A stretch of 32,320 bases of DNA, taken from Streptomycetaceae bacterium (GTDB lineage Bacteria; Actinomycetota; Actinomycetes; Streptomycetales; Streptomycetaceae). This document shows positions 1-8,394 of this stretch, piece by piece. Positions within the stretch are counted from its first letter, which is position 1. Each line of letters opens with the position of its first letter. Position numbers and translations under genes: made by a program. The notes under the pieces were generated by a model, which saw only the letters and a list, made by a program, of their open reading frames with translations, was not told where the DNA came from and searched no databases. The stretch covers positions 1-32,320 of the forward strand of contig JAFAUH010000403.1 in the NCBI GenBank assembly GCA_019243445.1, written 5' to 3'.

Positions 1-1752
1 GAGCTGCCGGTTCACCACGCTCCAGGTGGAGACGCCGAGGGTGGCCGGGTCGTCCTGGTCCGGTACGGGGGTGATGCCGTCCAGATGGATGGTGACCCCC
101 TCCGGGCCGACCGCGGCCTCGAAGTCACCGGTCAGCAGTCGTTCGGCGCCCTGCGGGCCGAACCGGCTCAAGGAACGCAGAGTCTGTGGCGACAGCATGC
201 TCTCGGCCGGCACCAGCAGCCCGCCCCGGGTGGTCAGATAGCCGTCCTCCCCGTCCTGGACCAGCTTCTGCCGCTGGAGCGAACCAGCTGGGATACCGGA
301 GGTCTCCAGACCGTGTACGGTCCTGGGCGCAGGTGCCTCCAGCAGCAGCCGCCCACTGCCCGAGGGGACAAAGCTGAAGGCGTATGCCCGATCACGAGAG
401 GCCCCACCGGTCACCGACGGCACTACCGGCTCCCGCAGCCGTTCCTCCGACCCCATCCACTTCCCCGGCCCTGCCTTCGGCGCACCCTTGGCTTCCGTCA
501 GGACCGGCCGCATGCCATGCAGCATCCGCCACACATCCATAGACGCCTGCGTCGTCTGCCATTCCTTGGCCGTCCATCCGGCACGGAACGCCTCCCCCAT
601 GCCTGTCCATGACGCCTGCCGCCATGCCGCTGCCCACGCGCCGCGGAATCCCAGCTTCACCATCTCACCGAACGTCATCGGGGTGAACATCACTCCCGCG
701 AACCGGCCGATGTTCACCACGGCATACCCTAAGTACTTCCCCGTCAGGCTCATCAGCGTCGGATACCGCTCCATCGCCCGGGCGAAATCCTCCCCGATCA
801 CCCCCGGGATGGCTTTGGCAAACGCCGCCACCCCCCGCCTCCCGGTCGCCAGCAGCCCCGACACCCGCACCGGATCCGACGCCGACAACGGCACCAGCCT
901 CGCCGGATTGGCCAGCACATCCACCGCCTTGCCGACCCTGGCCAGCATCCCTCGCAGCCCCGCTCCCAACTCCTCCAGCATCCAGATGCCCTTGCCACCG
1001 GGGGCCAGCACCCCCAGCGCAGACATCAGCAGCGCCTTCAAACTGGTGCGCTGCTCGGCGTAGTCCACCCCCATCATCGCGAACTGCGCCGCCCCCGCCG
1101 CCAAACCGATCTCCCACAGCGGCCCGGTCACCACCGTCGACGCCAGCATCGCCACCACCGCGACCATAATCAGCGCGATTTCCACCTCCTTCCAGATCCT
1201 CGCGAACAAGGAAGGCACCTTCACCGGCTGCGAAACCATCTCCGAGGCGTCCTGCAGCGCCCGGACCATCACCGCCTCGGCATCCCGCACCCGCGCAAGC
1301 TGATCAAAGACCGTGTCCTTCAAATCCCCCAGCTTCGGGTCCTTCGCCGTCAGCGACTCGGCCTGCGTCACCACCTTGCCCACCGTCTGCTGCGCCCGCA
1401 CCAGCACCATCCGGTACCCCGCCACCACCTCCCCGGCCAGCGAGAACGCCCGCGCGATGTTGTAAATGAACCCCTTCAACCGCCCCGAGATCACCCCCCG
1501 CAGCGCCTCCGCCGTCGCCCCCTCGAACCCACCGGACGACGCCGACGCCACAAACGCGTCCAGTCCCTGTGACACCGACCACGCCACATCCCGCAAATAC
1601 GTGAAATCATCCACGATCTGCTGCAGGACTTGCGGATCACCCGGCATCGGATCTCCGTCAAACCCCAACTTCCCCCAGCCCGCGGAACCGGATTCCCCAT
1701 CAGGGCCGGTCTCAAAGACAGCGGAACCGGGAGAAGAAGCAGGAACAGACAC
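1..1752 (-). CDS. Putative type VII-secreted polymorphic-toxin-like protein (C-terminus beyond window)
   Basis: An uninterrupted minus-strand frame of 584 codons runs off the left edge. The start is a GTG at 1752 with GGGAGA about 7 bases upstream; no ATG lies between it and the preceding in-frame stop. Residues about 30-115 read as a helical module containing GDPQVLQQI, then FEGATAEALRG, then a long amphipathic helix ending near RAQQTV. This pattern is typical of the WXG100-like N-terminal domain (Pfam T7SS_signal type) of actinobacterial polymorphic toxins exported by ESX systems. A hydrophobic stretch follows around residues 185-225 (VEIALIMVAVVAMLAS and onward), then a helical middle part and a proline/glycine-rich section from about 410. 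No toxin domain is visible; if present, it lies outside the window. No ESX core genes are adjacent. The family call is inference from pattern, not from a search. Confidence 0.6.
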   Translation of the reverse strand, partial: MSVPASSPGSAVFETGPDGESGSAGWGKLGFDGDPMPGDPQVLQQIVDDFTYLRDVAWSVSQGLDAFVASASSGGFEGATAEALRGVISGRLKGFIYNIARAFSLAGEVVAGYRMVLVRAQQTVGKVVTQAESLTAKDPKLGDLKDTVFDQLARVRDAEAVMVRALQDASEMVSQPVKVPSLFARIWKEVEIALIMVAVVAMLASTVVTGPLWEIGLAAGAAQFAMMGVDYAEQRTSLKALLMSALGVLAPGGKGIWMLEELGAGLRGMLARVGKAVDVLANPARLVPLSASDPVRVSGLLATGRRGVAAFAKAIPGVIGEDFARAMERYPTLMSLTGKYLGYAVVNIGRFAGVMFTPMTFGEMVKLGFRGAWAAAWRQASWTGMGEAFRAGWTAKEWQTTQASMDVWRMLHGMRPVLTEAKGAPKAGPGKWMGSEERLREPVVPSVTGGASRDRAYAFSFVPSGSGRLLLEAPAPRTVHGLETSGIPAGSLQRQKLVQDGEDGYLTTRGGLLVPAESMLSPQTLRSLSRFGPQGAERLLTGDFEAAVGPEGVTIHLDGITPVPDQDDPATLGVSTWSVVNRQL

Positions 1753-2348
1753 AGAATTTTCTCCCGAGATATCACAACGTCATTTATATATTGAGCGAAC
1801 CCATTTCGCTCGCCATGATAATGACATAGCATCAAAGAGCTGGAGTTCACTTCCAGCCATCAACCGTGATGCGCACCACGGCATCCCGCTGCCGCAGGAG
1901 TCCTACCAAGCCAAAGACGCTGTCTGGGCACGGCATGCAGTGGTGCCGGGAACGGGATCCAGGATGGATCGATCACGCGAGTATCGAACTGAAACTACTT
2001 CCCATCACTGAGACACACGGATCCCCTGACGCAACCAAGGAAGCTTGTTGAACCAGTAGTTGACATCAAGTCAACTTCGGGGTTCCGGACGATCTCCGTG
2101 GGGCTGAAAATTGGCCGGAACAAAACAACGACCCCCATCACTGAGATGGAAGTCGATTGCTCGAAGCAGTCGTCGCAAGTTATCGATTCGCCGCCTTGGG
2201 GGCGTTCGCCTTCACATAGCGGGGTGCGAACCGGTCGTCAGCGTCCTTCCCTGACGGAACGCGCTGCGAGTAGGAAATGAACGAAGGGTGAGTCAACCCG
2301 ATGACGACGGTGAGGTTCCACTCCGGATATGACGACCCGCGGGATCAA
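1753..2348. other. Gene-poor intergenic stretch
   Basis: I see no convincing complete gene in these roughly 600 bases. The part next to the toxin-like gene (about 1755-1860) is visibly richer in A and T than the rest of the window and probably holds that gene's promoter. A 7-bp inverted repeat lies at 2058-2076. On the minus strand, about 54 codons are open from about 2350 to the TAA at 2189 and read like a protein C-terminus (ending RYVKANAPKAANR), but no credible start codon precedes them. Confidence 0.5.
2058..2076. promoter_or_regulatory. 7-bp inverted repeat, possible operator
   Basis: AGTTGAC and GTCAACT flank the 5-base spacer ATCAA, giving a perfect dyad. The left arm contains TTGACA (2060-2065), a perfect -35 hexamer, but no good -10 lies 16-19 bases downstream. 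It could be a repressor or MerR-type site, or chance. There is no adjacent regulator gene to assign it to. Confidence 0.25.
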
Positions 2349-2903
2349 TCATGGTGTGAGGTCACGCTCAAAGGCCTGCGAACGCACCTGGAAACGCGCC
2401 TGGCAGGATTCGACGTCAATCGTGGCCGTCAGCAGTGGGCGGCCGAGGTGCACGCTGAGCGGTTCGTGCCGGTACAGGCCGAACTTCGGCACCGGCGTAT
2501 AGCCACACGAGGTGTACAGGGACAGCGCTTCCGGCTGTCGCTGTCCGGTCTCCAGCACCATGCGCCGCCGCCCTGCGGCGGCCGCGCTCTCCTCGAGAGC
2601 GGCGAGTATCCGCCGGGCAATGCCGTGTCCGCGTGCTTCGGGCACCACATACATGCGCTTGATCTCCGCGTCGCCGTCACAGAACCCCTCCCCCGAGGCG
2701 TCCCGTGCGCGCCAGCCGCCGGTGGCGAGGGGCTCGCCGTCATCGGAGTACGCGACGAGGAAGATGCCCTGCGGCGGGTCGAAGTGGTCGGGATCCATCG
2801 GCGTCATGTCAGGATCGCCGTACCGTTCGACGTACTCTTGTTGGACCAGCTCGGTCAGGCGCACCGCATCGGGGTGATCGTAGCGCACGCGTCGGATGTC
2901 CAT
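2349..2903 (-). CDS. GNAT-family N-acetyltransferase
   Basis: Predicted to transfer an acetyl group from acetyl-CoA to an amine; the substrate is unknown. The start chosen is ATG 2903 (MDIRRVRYDHPDAVRL), where the family-like sequence begins; a GTG at 2927 in the same frame is possible and neither has a clear ribosome site. The core motif is visible: hydrophobic strand IKRMYVVPEARGHGIARRIL with the acetyl-CoA-binding (Q/R)GxG(I)A-type loop ARGHGIA, followed by LETGQRQPEALSLYTSCGY, the usual last helix and strand. The domain seems complete at about LGRPL. The last 25 or so residues, rich in polar residues, look like a tail gained by loss of an earlier stop. It diverges from the exonuclease gene, with about 105 bases between the two starts. 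Confidence 0.8.
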   Translation of the reverse strand: MDIRRVRYDHPDAVRLTELVQQEYVERYGDPDMTPMDPDHFDPPQGIFLVAYSDDGEPLATGGWRARDASGEGFCDGDAEIKRMYVVPEARGHGIARRILAALEESAAAAGRRRMVLETGQRQPEALSLYTSCGYTPVPKFGLYRHEPLSVHLGRPLLTATIDVESCQARFQVRSQAFERDLTP

Positions 2904-3008
2904 CAGTGCATGGTACGAGGCATCCACGGGGAATCGCAGTCGAGCCGTTGCTCGCCGGCACAGGTGACGTAGGCTGCGCGAGGCTATCCGTTACATCAGG
3001 AGCATGTC

Positions 3009-3806
3009 TTGTTCACCGTGTCGACTGTGAATGTCAACGGCCTGCGCGCCGCCGCGAAGAAGGGCTTTCTGCCGTGGCTGGAGGCTACCGCCGCTGATGT
3101 GGTATGCCTGCAGGAGGTGCGCGCCGAACCGGCTCAGCTTCCTGCCGAGGTGCGCGAGCCCAACGGCTGGCACGTCGTGCACGCACCGTCGGACGTGAAG
3201 GGCCGCGCCGGTGTCTCCGTCTACACTCGGCGTGCGCCGGAGCTGGTGCAAGTGGGCTTTTCTTCCGCGGAGTTCGACACTTCAGGCCGCTATGTCGAGG
3301 TCGACCTGCCGGGTGTGACCGTCACCAGTCTCTATCTGCCCTCCGGTGAGGTCGGTACCGAACGGCAGTCGGAAAAGGAACGCTTCATGGACGAATTCCT
3401 CGTCCATCTGTCCGCCTTGCGTGAACGTGCTTCGGCGGATGGGCGCGAGGCGCTGGTATGCGGCGATTGGAATATCGCCCACCAAGAGGCCGACTTGAAG
3501 AACTGGAAAGCCAACGGAAAGAATTCCGGTTTTCTGCCGCAGGAGCGCGCCTGGCTGACACGGGTCTTCGACGAGGTGGGGTACGTCGACGTGGTGCGGT
3601 CGCTGCACCCGGGCGTCGCCGGGCCGTACTCGTGGTGGTCGTATCGGGGCAAGGCGTTCGACAACGACGCGGGCTGGCGGATTGACTACGCGGTGGCGAC
3701 GCCGGATCTGGCGAAGCGGGCGACTCGCGCATCGGTCGAGCGGGTCGCAAGCTACGACCAACGCTGGTCCGACCACGCACCGGTCACCGTCACCTTTGAA
3801 CTGTGA
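3009..3806 (+). CDS. xth: Exodeoxyribonuclease III family DNA-repair nuclease
   Basis: A 265-residue member of the endonuclease/exonuclease/phosphatase fold. It should cut DNA at abasic sites and remove 3' blocking groups in base excision repair. The start is TTG 3009, supported by AGGAG at 2998-3002 six bases upstream; an ATG at 3004 is in another frame and stops at once. Motifs seen in order: NVNGLR near the N-terminus, LQEVRAE (metal-binding glutamate), VCGDWNIAHQEADLKNW (GDxN and the exonuclease III signature), SWWSYRGKAFDNDAGWRIDYAV and the terminal SDHAPV with catalytic Asp and His. Length matches the family. It converges on the molybdenum hydroxylase operon with 54 bases between stops. 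Confidence 0.93.
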   Translation: MFTVSTVNVNGLRAAAKKGFLPWLEATAADVVCLQEVRAEPAQLPAEVREPNGWHVVHAPSDVKGRAGVSVYTRRAPELVQVGFSSAEFDTSGRYVEVDLPGVTVTSLYLPSGEVGTERQSEKERFMDEFLVHLSALRERASADGREALVCGDWNIAHQEADLKNWKANGKNSGFLPQERAWLTRVFDEVGYVDVVRSLHPGVAGPYSWWSYRGKAFDNDAGWRIDYAVATPDLAKRATRASVERVASYDQRWSDHAPVTVTFEL

Positions 3807-3860
3807 GCTCGATCTCGCCGAGCAGGAACGACCAGTGGTCAAGGCCGCATGTCAACCGGT

Positions 3861-5957
3861 TCATGCGAAATGCGGCAGCAACGTGTCCGGACGAATCGGC
3901 AGTGTCCGTACCCGTACCCCGGTGGCGTGGTGAACGGCGTTGGCGACGGCCGCTGCGGTGCCGACGATGCCGATCTCACCAATTCCCTTTGAGTGCATGG
4001 GATTCAAATGAGGATCTTCCTCATCGATCCAGTGCGCCTCGATCGCCGGCACGTCCGCACAGACTGCCACATGGTAGGAAGCGAAATCACGCTCTGCGTA
4101 GTCGCCGAATTCCGGGTCCATGGTGCTGCCCTCCATCAGCGCCATCGACAGGCCCATCGTCATCCCGCCGATGAACTGCGAGCGCGCAGTACGGGCATTG
4201 AGGATCCGCCCGGCGGCGAAGACACCGGTGAGCCGCCGCAGGCGCACCTCGGCAGTGTCGGTGTCCACCTGTACCTCGGCGAATTGCGCGCCGAAGGCGC
4301 ACCGCGCGTATTCCTGCCCGGACTTGACGTCCTCGGTGGTGTCAGCGGAAACCGACAGACCACCGGCGGGCACACTGCCGCCGCTGTGCTCGATCAGGCC
4401 GCGCAGCCGGACGCAAGCATTGTGCACCGCCCATCCCCAAGAGGCAGTGCCGGAGGATCCTCCGGCGAGCGGCGCCTCGGGCAGATCCGTGCTGCCGATG
4501 CTGATGTGCACGTATCCGAGCGGCGCGGTGAGCGCGTCGGCGGCGATCTGGGCGAGGACTGTGCGGGCCCCGGTCCCGATGTCGGTGGCGTTCACTCGTA
4601 CCCAGTAGTGTCCGTCGGGATCGGCGCGGACCTCGGCCCGCGAGGGGAGGATGACGACCGGGTACATCGAGGCGGCTACCCCGCTGCCGATCAGCAGGCG
4701 TCCCTCGTAGCGGGTCCCAGGGCTCGGATCGCGCTCGTGCCAGCCGAAGCGGCGTGCGCCTTCGCGCAGGCACTCGGTGAGATGGCGGCTGCTGAACGGC
4801 AAGCCGGAGTCGGGTTCCACCTGCGGGTCGTTGCGGATGCGCAGCTCCACCGGGTCGATGCCGCAGACGTACGCGAGTTCGTCGATCGCCGATTCCAGCG
4901 CGAACATGCCCGGGCATTCGCCAGGCGCGCGCATCCATGAGGGTGCGGGGATGTCGAGCCTGGTCACTCGATGGGCGGTGCGGCTGTTCGGTGCGATGTA
5001 CATCACACGGCTGGGAAGGGCTGCGGCCTCGACGAAGCGGCCCACCATCGAGGTGCAGGTCACCACCTCGTGGGCCAGCGCCTGGATGCAGCCGTCCCTT
5101 CCGGCGCCGATCCTGATGCGTTGAATTGTCGGGGCGCGGTGGCCCACGACAGCGGGCATGTGATTGCGCGGCACGGCGAGTTTCACCGGGCGGCCGACGA
5201 CGCGGGCCGCCATCGCCGCAAGAACGACGTGAGGACGGGCTGTGCCCTTGGAACCGAAGCCTCCGCCCACGTGTTCGCTGACCACCCGCACCTGTCCCGC
5301 GTCGATGCCGAACAGCTGGGCGAGCGTGTGCTGGACGGTCACCGAACCCTGGTTGGAGTCGTACACCGTCAGCGCGTCGCCGTCCCACAGCGCGGTCGCG
5401 GCGTGCGGTTCCATCGGGTGGTTGTGCATCGGCGGGGTGGTGTAGACGGCGTCGGTGCGGATTTCGGCAGTTGCATACACGGTGTCGAAGTCGCCGTGCT
5501 CCCGGGTTCCCGGCCACAAGCCGTCGATCTCCTCGGGCATGTACAGGCCCGGGTGGTCCTCGGCGAGCACGACGTCGTGGTGGTCGGCTTTGTACTGGAC
5601 GAGGACCGCGCCGGCGGCGGAGCGAGCGGCTTCCAGTGAGGTGGCGACGGCGAGGGCGATGTACTGGCCGCGGTGGGCGATGTGCGAGGACTGCAGCAGC
5701 GTCAGGGTGCGGTCCTCCACCGGATGCAGACGTGGCGCGTTCTGGTGGGTGAGGACGACGACAACCGCAGGATCCGTCATCGCCGCCTCGGTGTGGACCG
5801 CTGTGATCTCGCCGCGTGCGATGCCGGCCGGCACCGGCCAGGCGTACAGCGCGTCGTCGGTGACGTACTCGGCCGCGTAACGCGCCGTACCGGTGACCTT
5901 GGCGCGGCTTTCGAGCCGCGCGATGGACGCCCCGAGCGTGTGCTCCATCGTCGTCAT
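3861..5957 (-). CDS. Molybdenum-binding large subunit of a xanthine dehydrogenase / PaoC-type aldehyde oxidase
   Basis: A 698-residue catalytic subunit that would hold the molybdenum cofactor and hydroxylate an aldehyde or N-heterocycle. The start is ATG 5957 (MTTMEHTLG), preceded by GGAGGA; the frame is open further upstream but without a better start. The N-terminal hammerhead region reads LESRAKVTGTARYAAEY; HVGGGFGSKG at about 229-238 is the cofactor-binding glycine motif; KGIGEIGIVG near the C-terminus carries the expected catalytic glutamate at about residue 661. Gene order (2Fe-2S, FAD, Mo) and the short 700-residue length fit the E. coli PaoABC (YagTSR) type rather than large fused xanthine dehydrogenases. 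Substrate cannot be read from sequence. It is the last gene of the operon, 56 bases after the FAD subunit. Confidence 0.9.
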   Translation of the reverse strand: MTTMEHTLGASIARLESRAKVTGTARYAAEYVTDDALYAWPVPAGIARGEITAVHTEAAMTDPAVVVVLTHQNAPRLHPVEDRTLTLLQSSHIAHRGQYIALAVATSLEAARSAAGAVLVQYKADHHDVVLAEDHPGLYMPEEIDGLWPGTREHGDFDTVYATAEIRTDAVYTTPPMHNHPMEPHAATALWDGDALTVYDSNQGSVTVQHTLAQLFGIDAGQVRVVSEHVGGGFGSKGTARPHVVLAAMAARVVGRPVKLAVPRNHMPAVVGHRAPTIQRIRIGAGRDGCIQALAHEVVTCTSMVGRFVEAAALPSRVMYIAPNSRTAHRVTRLDIPAPSWMRAPGECPGMFALESAIDELAYVCGIDPVELRIRNDPQVEPDSGLPFSSRHLTECLREGARRFGWHERDPSPGTRYEGRLLIGSGVAASMYPVVILPSRAEVRADPDGHYWVRVNATDIGTGARTVLAQIAADALTAPLGYVHISIGSTDLPEAPLAGGSSGTASWGWAVHNACVRLRGLIEHSGGSVPAGGLSVSADTTEDVKSGQEYARCAFGAQFAEVQVDTDTAEVRLRRLTGVFAAGRILNARTARSQFIGGMTMGLSMALMEGSTMDPEFGDYAERDFASYHVAVCADVPAIEAHWIDEEDPHLNPMHSKGIGEIGIVGTAAAVANAVHHATGVRVRTLPIRPDTLLPHFA

Positions 5958-6013
5958 CGCGTGTTCCTCCGTTCGCCTCGCCACGCCAGCGGCTGGTGTC
6001 ACTGCCGTCTTCC

Positions 6014-7015
6014 TCAGCCCTGCCCGGCGAGATCGGCCAGGACGGCCACGGCGAGCCGTTCCGCCAGCGCCAGCTTGTAGCCGTTCTCCCGCAGTGGTCG
6101 GCACGCTGACAGTTCGGTGCGGACGGCCTCGACGAACGCCTCCTCGGTGGCCGGGCGGCCCTGCAGCGCCTGCTCGGCCTCGCGCGCCCGCCACGGCCTC
6201 GCAGCGAGGCCGCCGAAGGCGAGACGCACCTCGTGGACGGCCGCATCCCGCACGTCGAGTACGGCTGCCACGGACACGAGCGCGAAGGCGTACGAAGCCC
6301 GGTCACGGACTTTGCGGTAGACCATGAGCGGCGCACGCGAGCGGGCCGAGTGCGGCGGGGGCGGCAGTTCGACCGACGTGATCAGTTCGCCGTGCCGCAG
6401 GACGGTGTCGCGTTCCGGTTCGTCTCCGGGCAGCCGGTACAAGTCGGTGAGTGGGAGCGAGCGGACCCCGGCCGGGCCGGTGAGATGGACCGTCGCGTCG
6501 AGTGCGGCCAGGGCGACGGCCAGATCGGAGGTGTTGGTCGCGATGCAGTGTTCCGATGCGCCGAGAACGGCGAGATCGCGATGTGCCCCCTCGCGGGCTG
6601 GGCAGCCGGAGCCGGGGCGGCGCTTGTTGCACGGTTTGGAGACGTCCTGGAAGTACAGGCAACGAGTGCGCTGAAGGAGATTGCCGCCGATGGTTGCCGC
6701 ATTGCGCAACTGGGCGGAGGCGCCGGAGAGCAGGGCCTGTGAGAGGGCGGGGTAGCGTTCGCGCACCAGCAGGTGGGCGGCAAGGCGGCTGCCCCGCACG
6801 GCGGCACCGATGCGCAGCCCACCGGTGTCTGTCTCTTCCACCTCGCCGAAGGGCAGCCGACTCACGTCGACGAGCAGCTCGGGGGTCTCTACGCCGAGCT
6901 TCATCAGGTCGACGAGGTTGGTGCCCCCGGCGAGATAACGGGCGCCGGGCGTGCCGGCCACCAAGGTGACCGCGGCTGCCGGGTCGGCGGGCCGCTCGTA
7001 CCGGAAGGTCTTCAC
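6014..7015 (-). CDS. FAD-binding subunit (PaoB-type, with extra iron-sulfur Cys loop) of the molybdenum hydroxylase
   Basis: A 333-residue subunit passing electrons between the Fe-S and Mo subunits through FAD. The start is GTG 7015; its GTGA overlaps the stop of the 2Fe-2S gene by 4 bases, indicating translational coupling. FAD-binding loops are visible as AGGTNLVDLMK near residue 30 and ATIGGNLLQ near 110. Directly after the second loop is a cysteine-rich insertion: TRCLYFQDVSKPCNKR, then PGSGCPA, and further on ASEHC. E. coli PaoB and 4-hydroxybenzoyl-CoA reductase beta subunits carry a comparable insertion that binds an additional 4Fe-4S cluster; most xanthine dehydrogenase FAD subunits lack it. 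No export signal is visible on this subunit. Confidence 0.9.
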   Translation of the reverse strand: MKTFRYERPADPAAAVTLVAGTPGARYLAGGTNLVDLMKLGVETPELLVDVSRLPFGEVEETDTGGLRIGAAVRGSRLAAHLLVRERYPALSQALLSGASAQLRNAATIGGNLLQRTRCLYFQDVSKPCNKRRPGSGCPAREGAHRDLAVLGASEHCIATNTSDLAVALAALDATVHLTGPAGVRSLPLTDLYRLPGDEPERDTVLRHGELITSVELPPPPHSARSRAPLMVYRKVRDRASYAFALVSVAAVLDVRDAAVHEVRLAFGGLAARPWRAREAEQALQGRPATEEAFVEAVRTELSACRPLRENGYKLALAERLAVAVLADLAGQG

Positions 7016-7545
7016 CGGGCAGCCTCCCCGACCGCTTCCGCCGCTTCGGTCACGGCGTTGACGATGTTGACGTAGGCGCCGCAGCGGCACAAGTTCCCGC
7101 TCATCCGCTCGCGGATCTCCGGTGCGGTGAGCGGGACGGGTCCGAGGGGACGTTCCTGCGGGGTGACGGCGCTCGGCCAACCGGATGCCGCCTCGGTGAT
7201 GGCCCCGATGGCGGAACAGATCTGGCCGGGTGTGCAGTAACCGCACTGGAAGGCGTCGTGGTCGATGAAAGCTTGCTGGACTGGATGGAGTGCGGCGTCG
7301 GACGACAAGCCCTCAACGGTGATGATCTGCGCTCCGTCCAGTGCTACTGCGAGCAGCAAGCAGCTGTTCATGCGCATGCCGTCCACAAGTACCGTGCATG
7401 CGCCGCACTGGCCGTGGTCGCAGCCTTTCTTCGTGCCGGTCAGCCCCAGGTGTTCGCGCAATGCGTCGAGCAGCGTCGTGCGGTTGTCAAGATCGAACGC
7501 ACAGCTCTGCGCGTTGATCTCCAAGGTGACCGCCGTCCTCCCCAC
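7012..7545 (-). CDS. 2Fe-2S subunit of the molybdenum hydroxylase (PaoA-type)
   Basis: First gene of the operon, about 177 residues if the GTG at 7545 is used; an in-frame ATG at 7581 is the alternative. The N-terminal plant-ferredoxin-type cluster is marked by GCDHGQCGACTVLVDG plus a later MNSC; the second, helical 2Fe-2S domain carries CGYCTPGQ and NLCRCGAY. This is the complete set of eight cysteines expected in the family. Unlike E. coli PaoA, no twin-arginine signal peptide is visible ahead of the first domain, so the enzyme is likely cytoplasmic. No XdhC- or MocA-type maturation gene is seen nearby. Confidence 0.9.
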   Translation of the reverse strand: MGRTAVTLEINAQSCAFDLDNRTTLLDALREHLGLTGTKKGCDHGQCGACTVLVDGMRMNSCLLLAVALDGAQIITVEGLSSDAALHPVQQAFIDHDAFQCGYCTPGQICSAIGAITEAASGWPSAVTPQERPLGPVPLTAPEIRERMSGNLCRCGAYVNIVNAVTEAAEAVGEAAR

Positions 7546-7701
7546 GCCACGCCTTCCTTCCGCAGATCGGCACAGCACCATTGGCTGATCACAGTGCTGG
7601 CTAACCGCAGTGCACTGTCGCCAAACGCGACGGAGGCAAAGCTCAGCTTGTTGGACGGCTGTGCGCAGGATGTACGCGGCCCGAAGGCGGAGGCTTCTTG
7701 C

Positions 7702-8151
7702 TCACTTCTTCTCGAAGCGCACAACCAGGTCGTCCTTGCCGAACATCCGGGCGGTGTCGAGCGCGGACGGGGCACCCGCGGTGGGGTCGGCGCCACCGTC
7801 GAGCAACTCCCGGATCACCTCCTCCTCGCCTTTGAACACGGCACCCGCGAGTGGGGTCTGCCCGCGGTCGTTGGCGCGGTTCGGATCGGCGCCACGGGCG
7901 AGCAGCGCGGCGACCGTTCTGGCGTGGCCGTAATACGCGGCGAGCATCACAAGGGTGTCGCCTTTGTCGTTGCAGAGGTTTACCGGGACCCCGGCGTCGA
8001 CATAGGCGTCGAGGGTGTCCGTGGCGCCCTGCCGAGCGAGGTCGAAGACCTTCGCCGCGAGCTGGAGCACCTCGGGGTCGTGCGCCGGTTCGGGCTCGGG
8101 GGTGGGCTCGGGGGTGGGCTCGGGGGTGGGCTCGGGGGTGGGCTCGGTCAT
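7702..8151 (-). CDS. Ankyrin-repeat protein with a PEPT-repeat N-terminus
   Basis: A 149-residue protein starting at ATG 8151 with GGGAG nine bases upstream. Residues 1-22 are a Pro-Glu-Pro-Thr repeat. The rest forms about three ankyrin repeats, recognisable from GDTLVMLAAYYGHARTVAALL, then GADPNRANDRGQTPLAGAVF, then EEVIRELLDGGADPTAG. Ankyrin repeats mediate protein-protein contacts; no catalytic domain or export signal is present, so the role is as a binding or scaffold protein of unknown partner. It lies upstream of and in the same direction as the molybdenum hydroxylase genes, with about 155 bases between, so co-transcription is possible. Confidence 0.8.
   Translation of the reverse strand: MTEPTPEPTPEPTPEPTPEPEPAHDPEVLQLAAKVFDLARQGATDTLDAYVDAGVPVNLCNDKGDTLVMLAAYYGHARTVAALLARGADPNRANDRGQTPLAGAVFKGEEEVIRELLDGGADPTAGAPSALDTARMFGKDDLVVRFEKK
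8101..8148. repeat. 12-bp tandem repeat (four units) coding for PEPT
   Basis: Four head-to-tail copies of GGTGGGCTCGGG (the last ending in T), with a partial unit before them. The period of 12 keeps the reading frame and encodes Pro-Glu-Pro-Thr on the minus strand at the N-terminus of the ankyrin protein. Copy number could vary without breaking the gene. Confidence 0.9.
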
Positions 8152-8394
8152 CTGTCGTCGCTCCCTGCCACGTCGTCCTCAGTCTGCGTGCTGCCTACCT
8201 TGTACTGCCTACGTTGCAATGATCGCGCCAACGGGGTCCGGATGCCCGCATTCCCCCGTTCCCCCCTCCATATCAGCGACCCCCATATAAGTGAAAAGAC
8301 AAGGGATCACCCGTTTGGCACCTTTAATTGGATATTACTCTTTGCGACGCTGGAACAACTCATGGTGACTGCCCTCATCCCACAGGAGAAACCC

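Noticed and set aside
1466-2011. Plus-strand 181-codon frame opposite the start of the toxin-like gene
   Set aside because: Its G/C-rich third positions are explained by the minus-strand frame that runs unbroken from 1752 to the window edge; beyond 1752 it has no coding bias or motif.
4342-6336. 664-codon Arg-rich minus-strand frame across the molybdenum subunit
   Set aside because: Shifted reading of the same strand; low-complexity Arg/Pro composition, while the other frame has all catalytic motifs.
7258-8394. Long plus-strand frame leading into smeA
   Set aside because: Most of it is antisense to the 2Fe-2S and ankyrin genes; only the last 64 codons, with their own ribosome site at 8395, look real.
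8160-8394. Sporulation sigma (WhiG-type) promoter upstream of smeA
   Set aside because: I looked for the TAAA and GCCGATAA elements at proper spacing and found no acceptable match; sporulation control is likely from literature but not visible.
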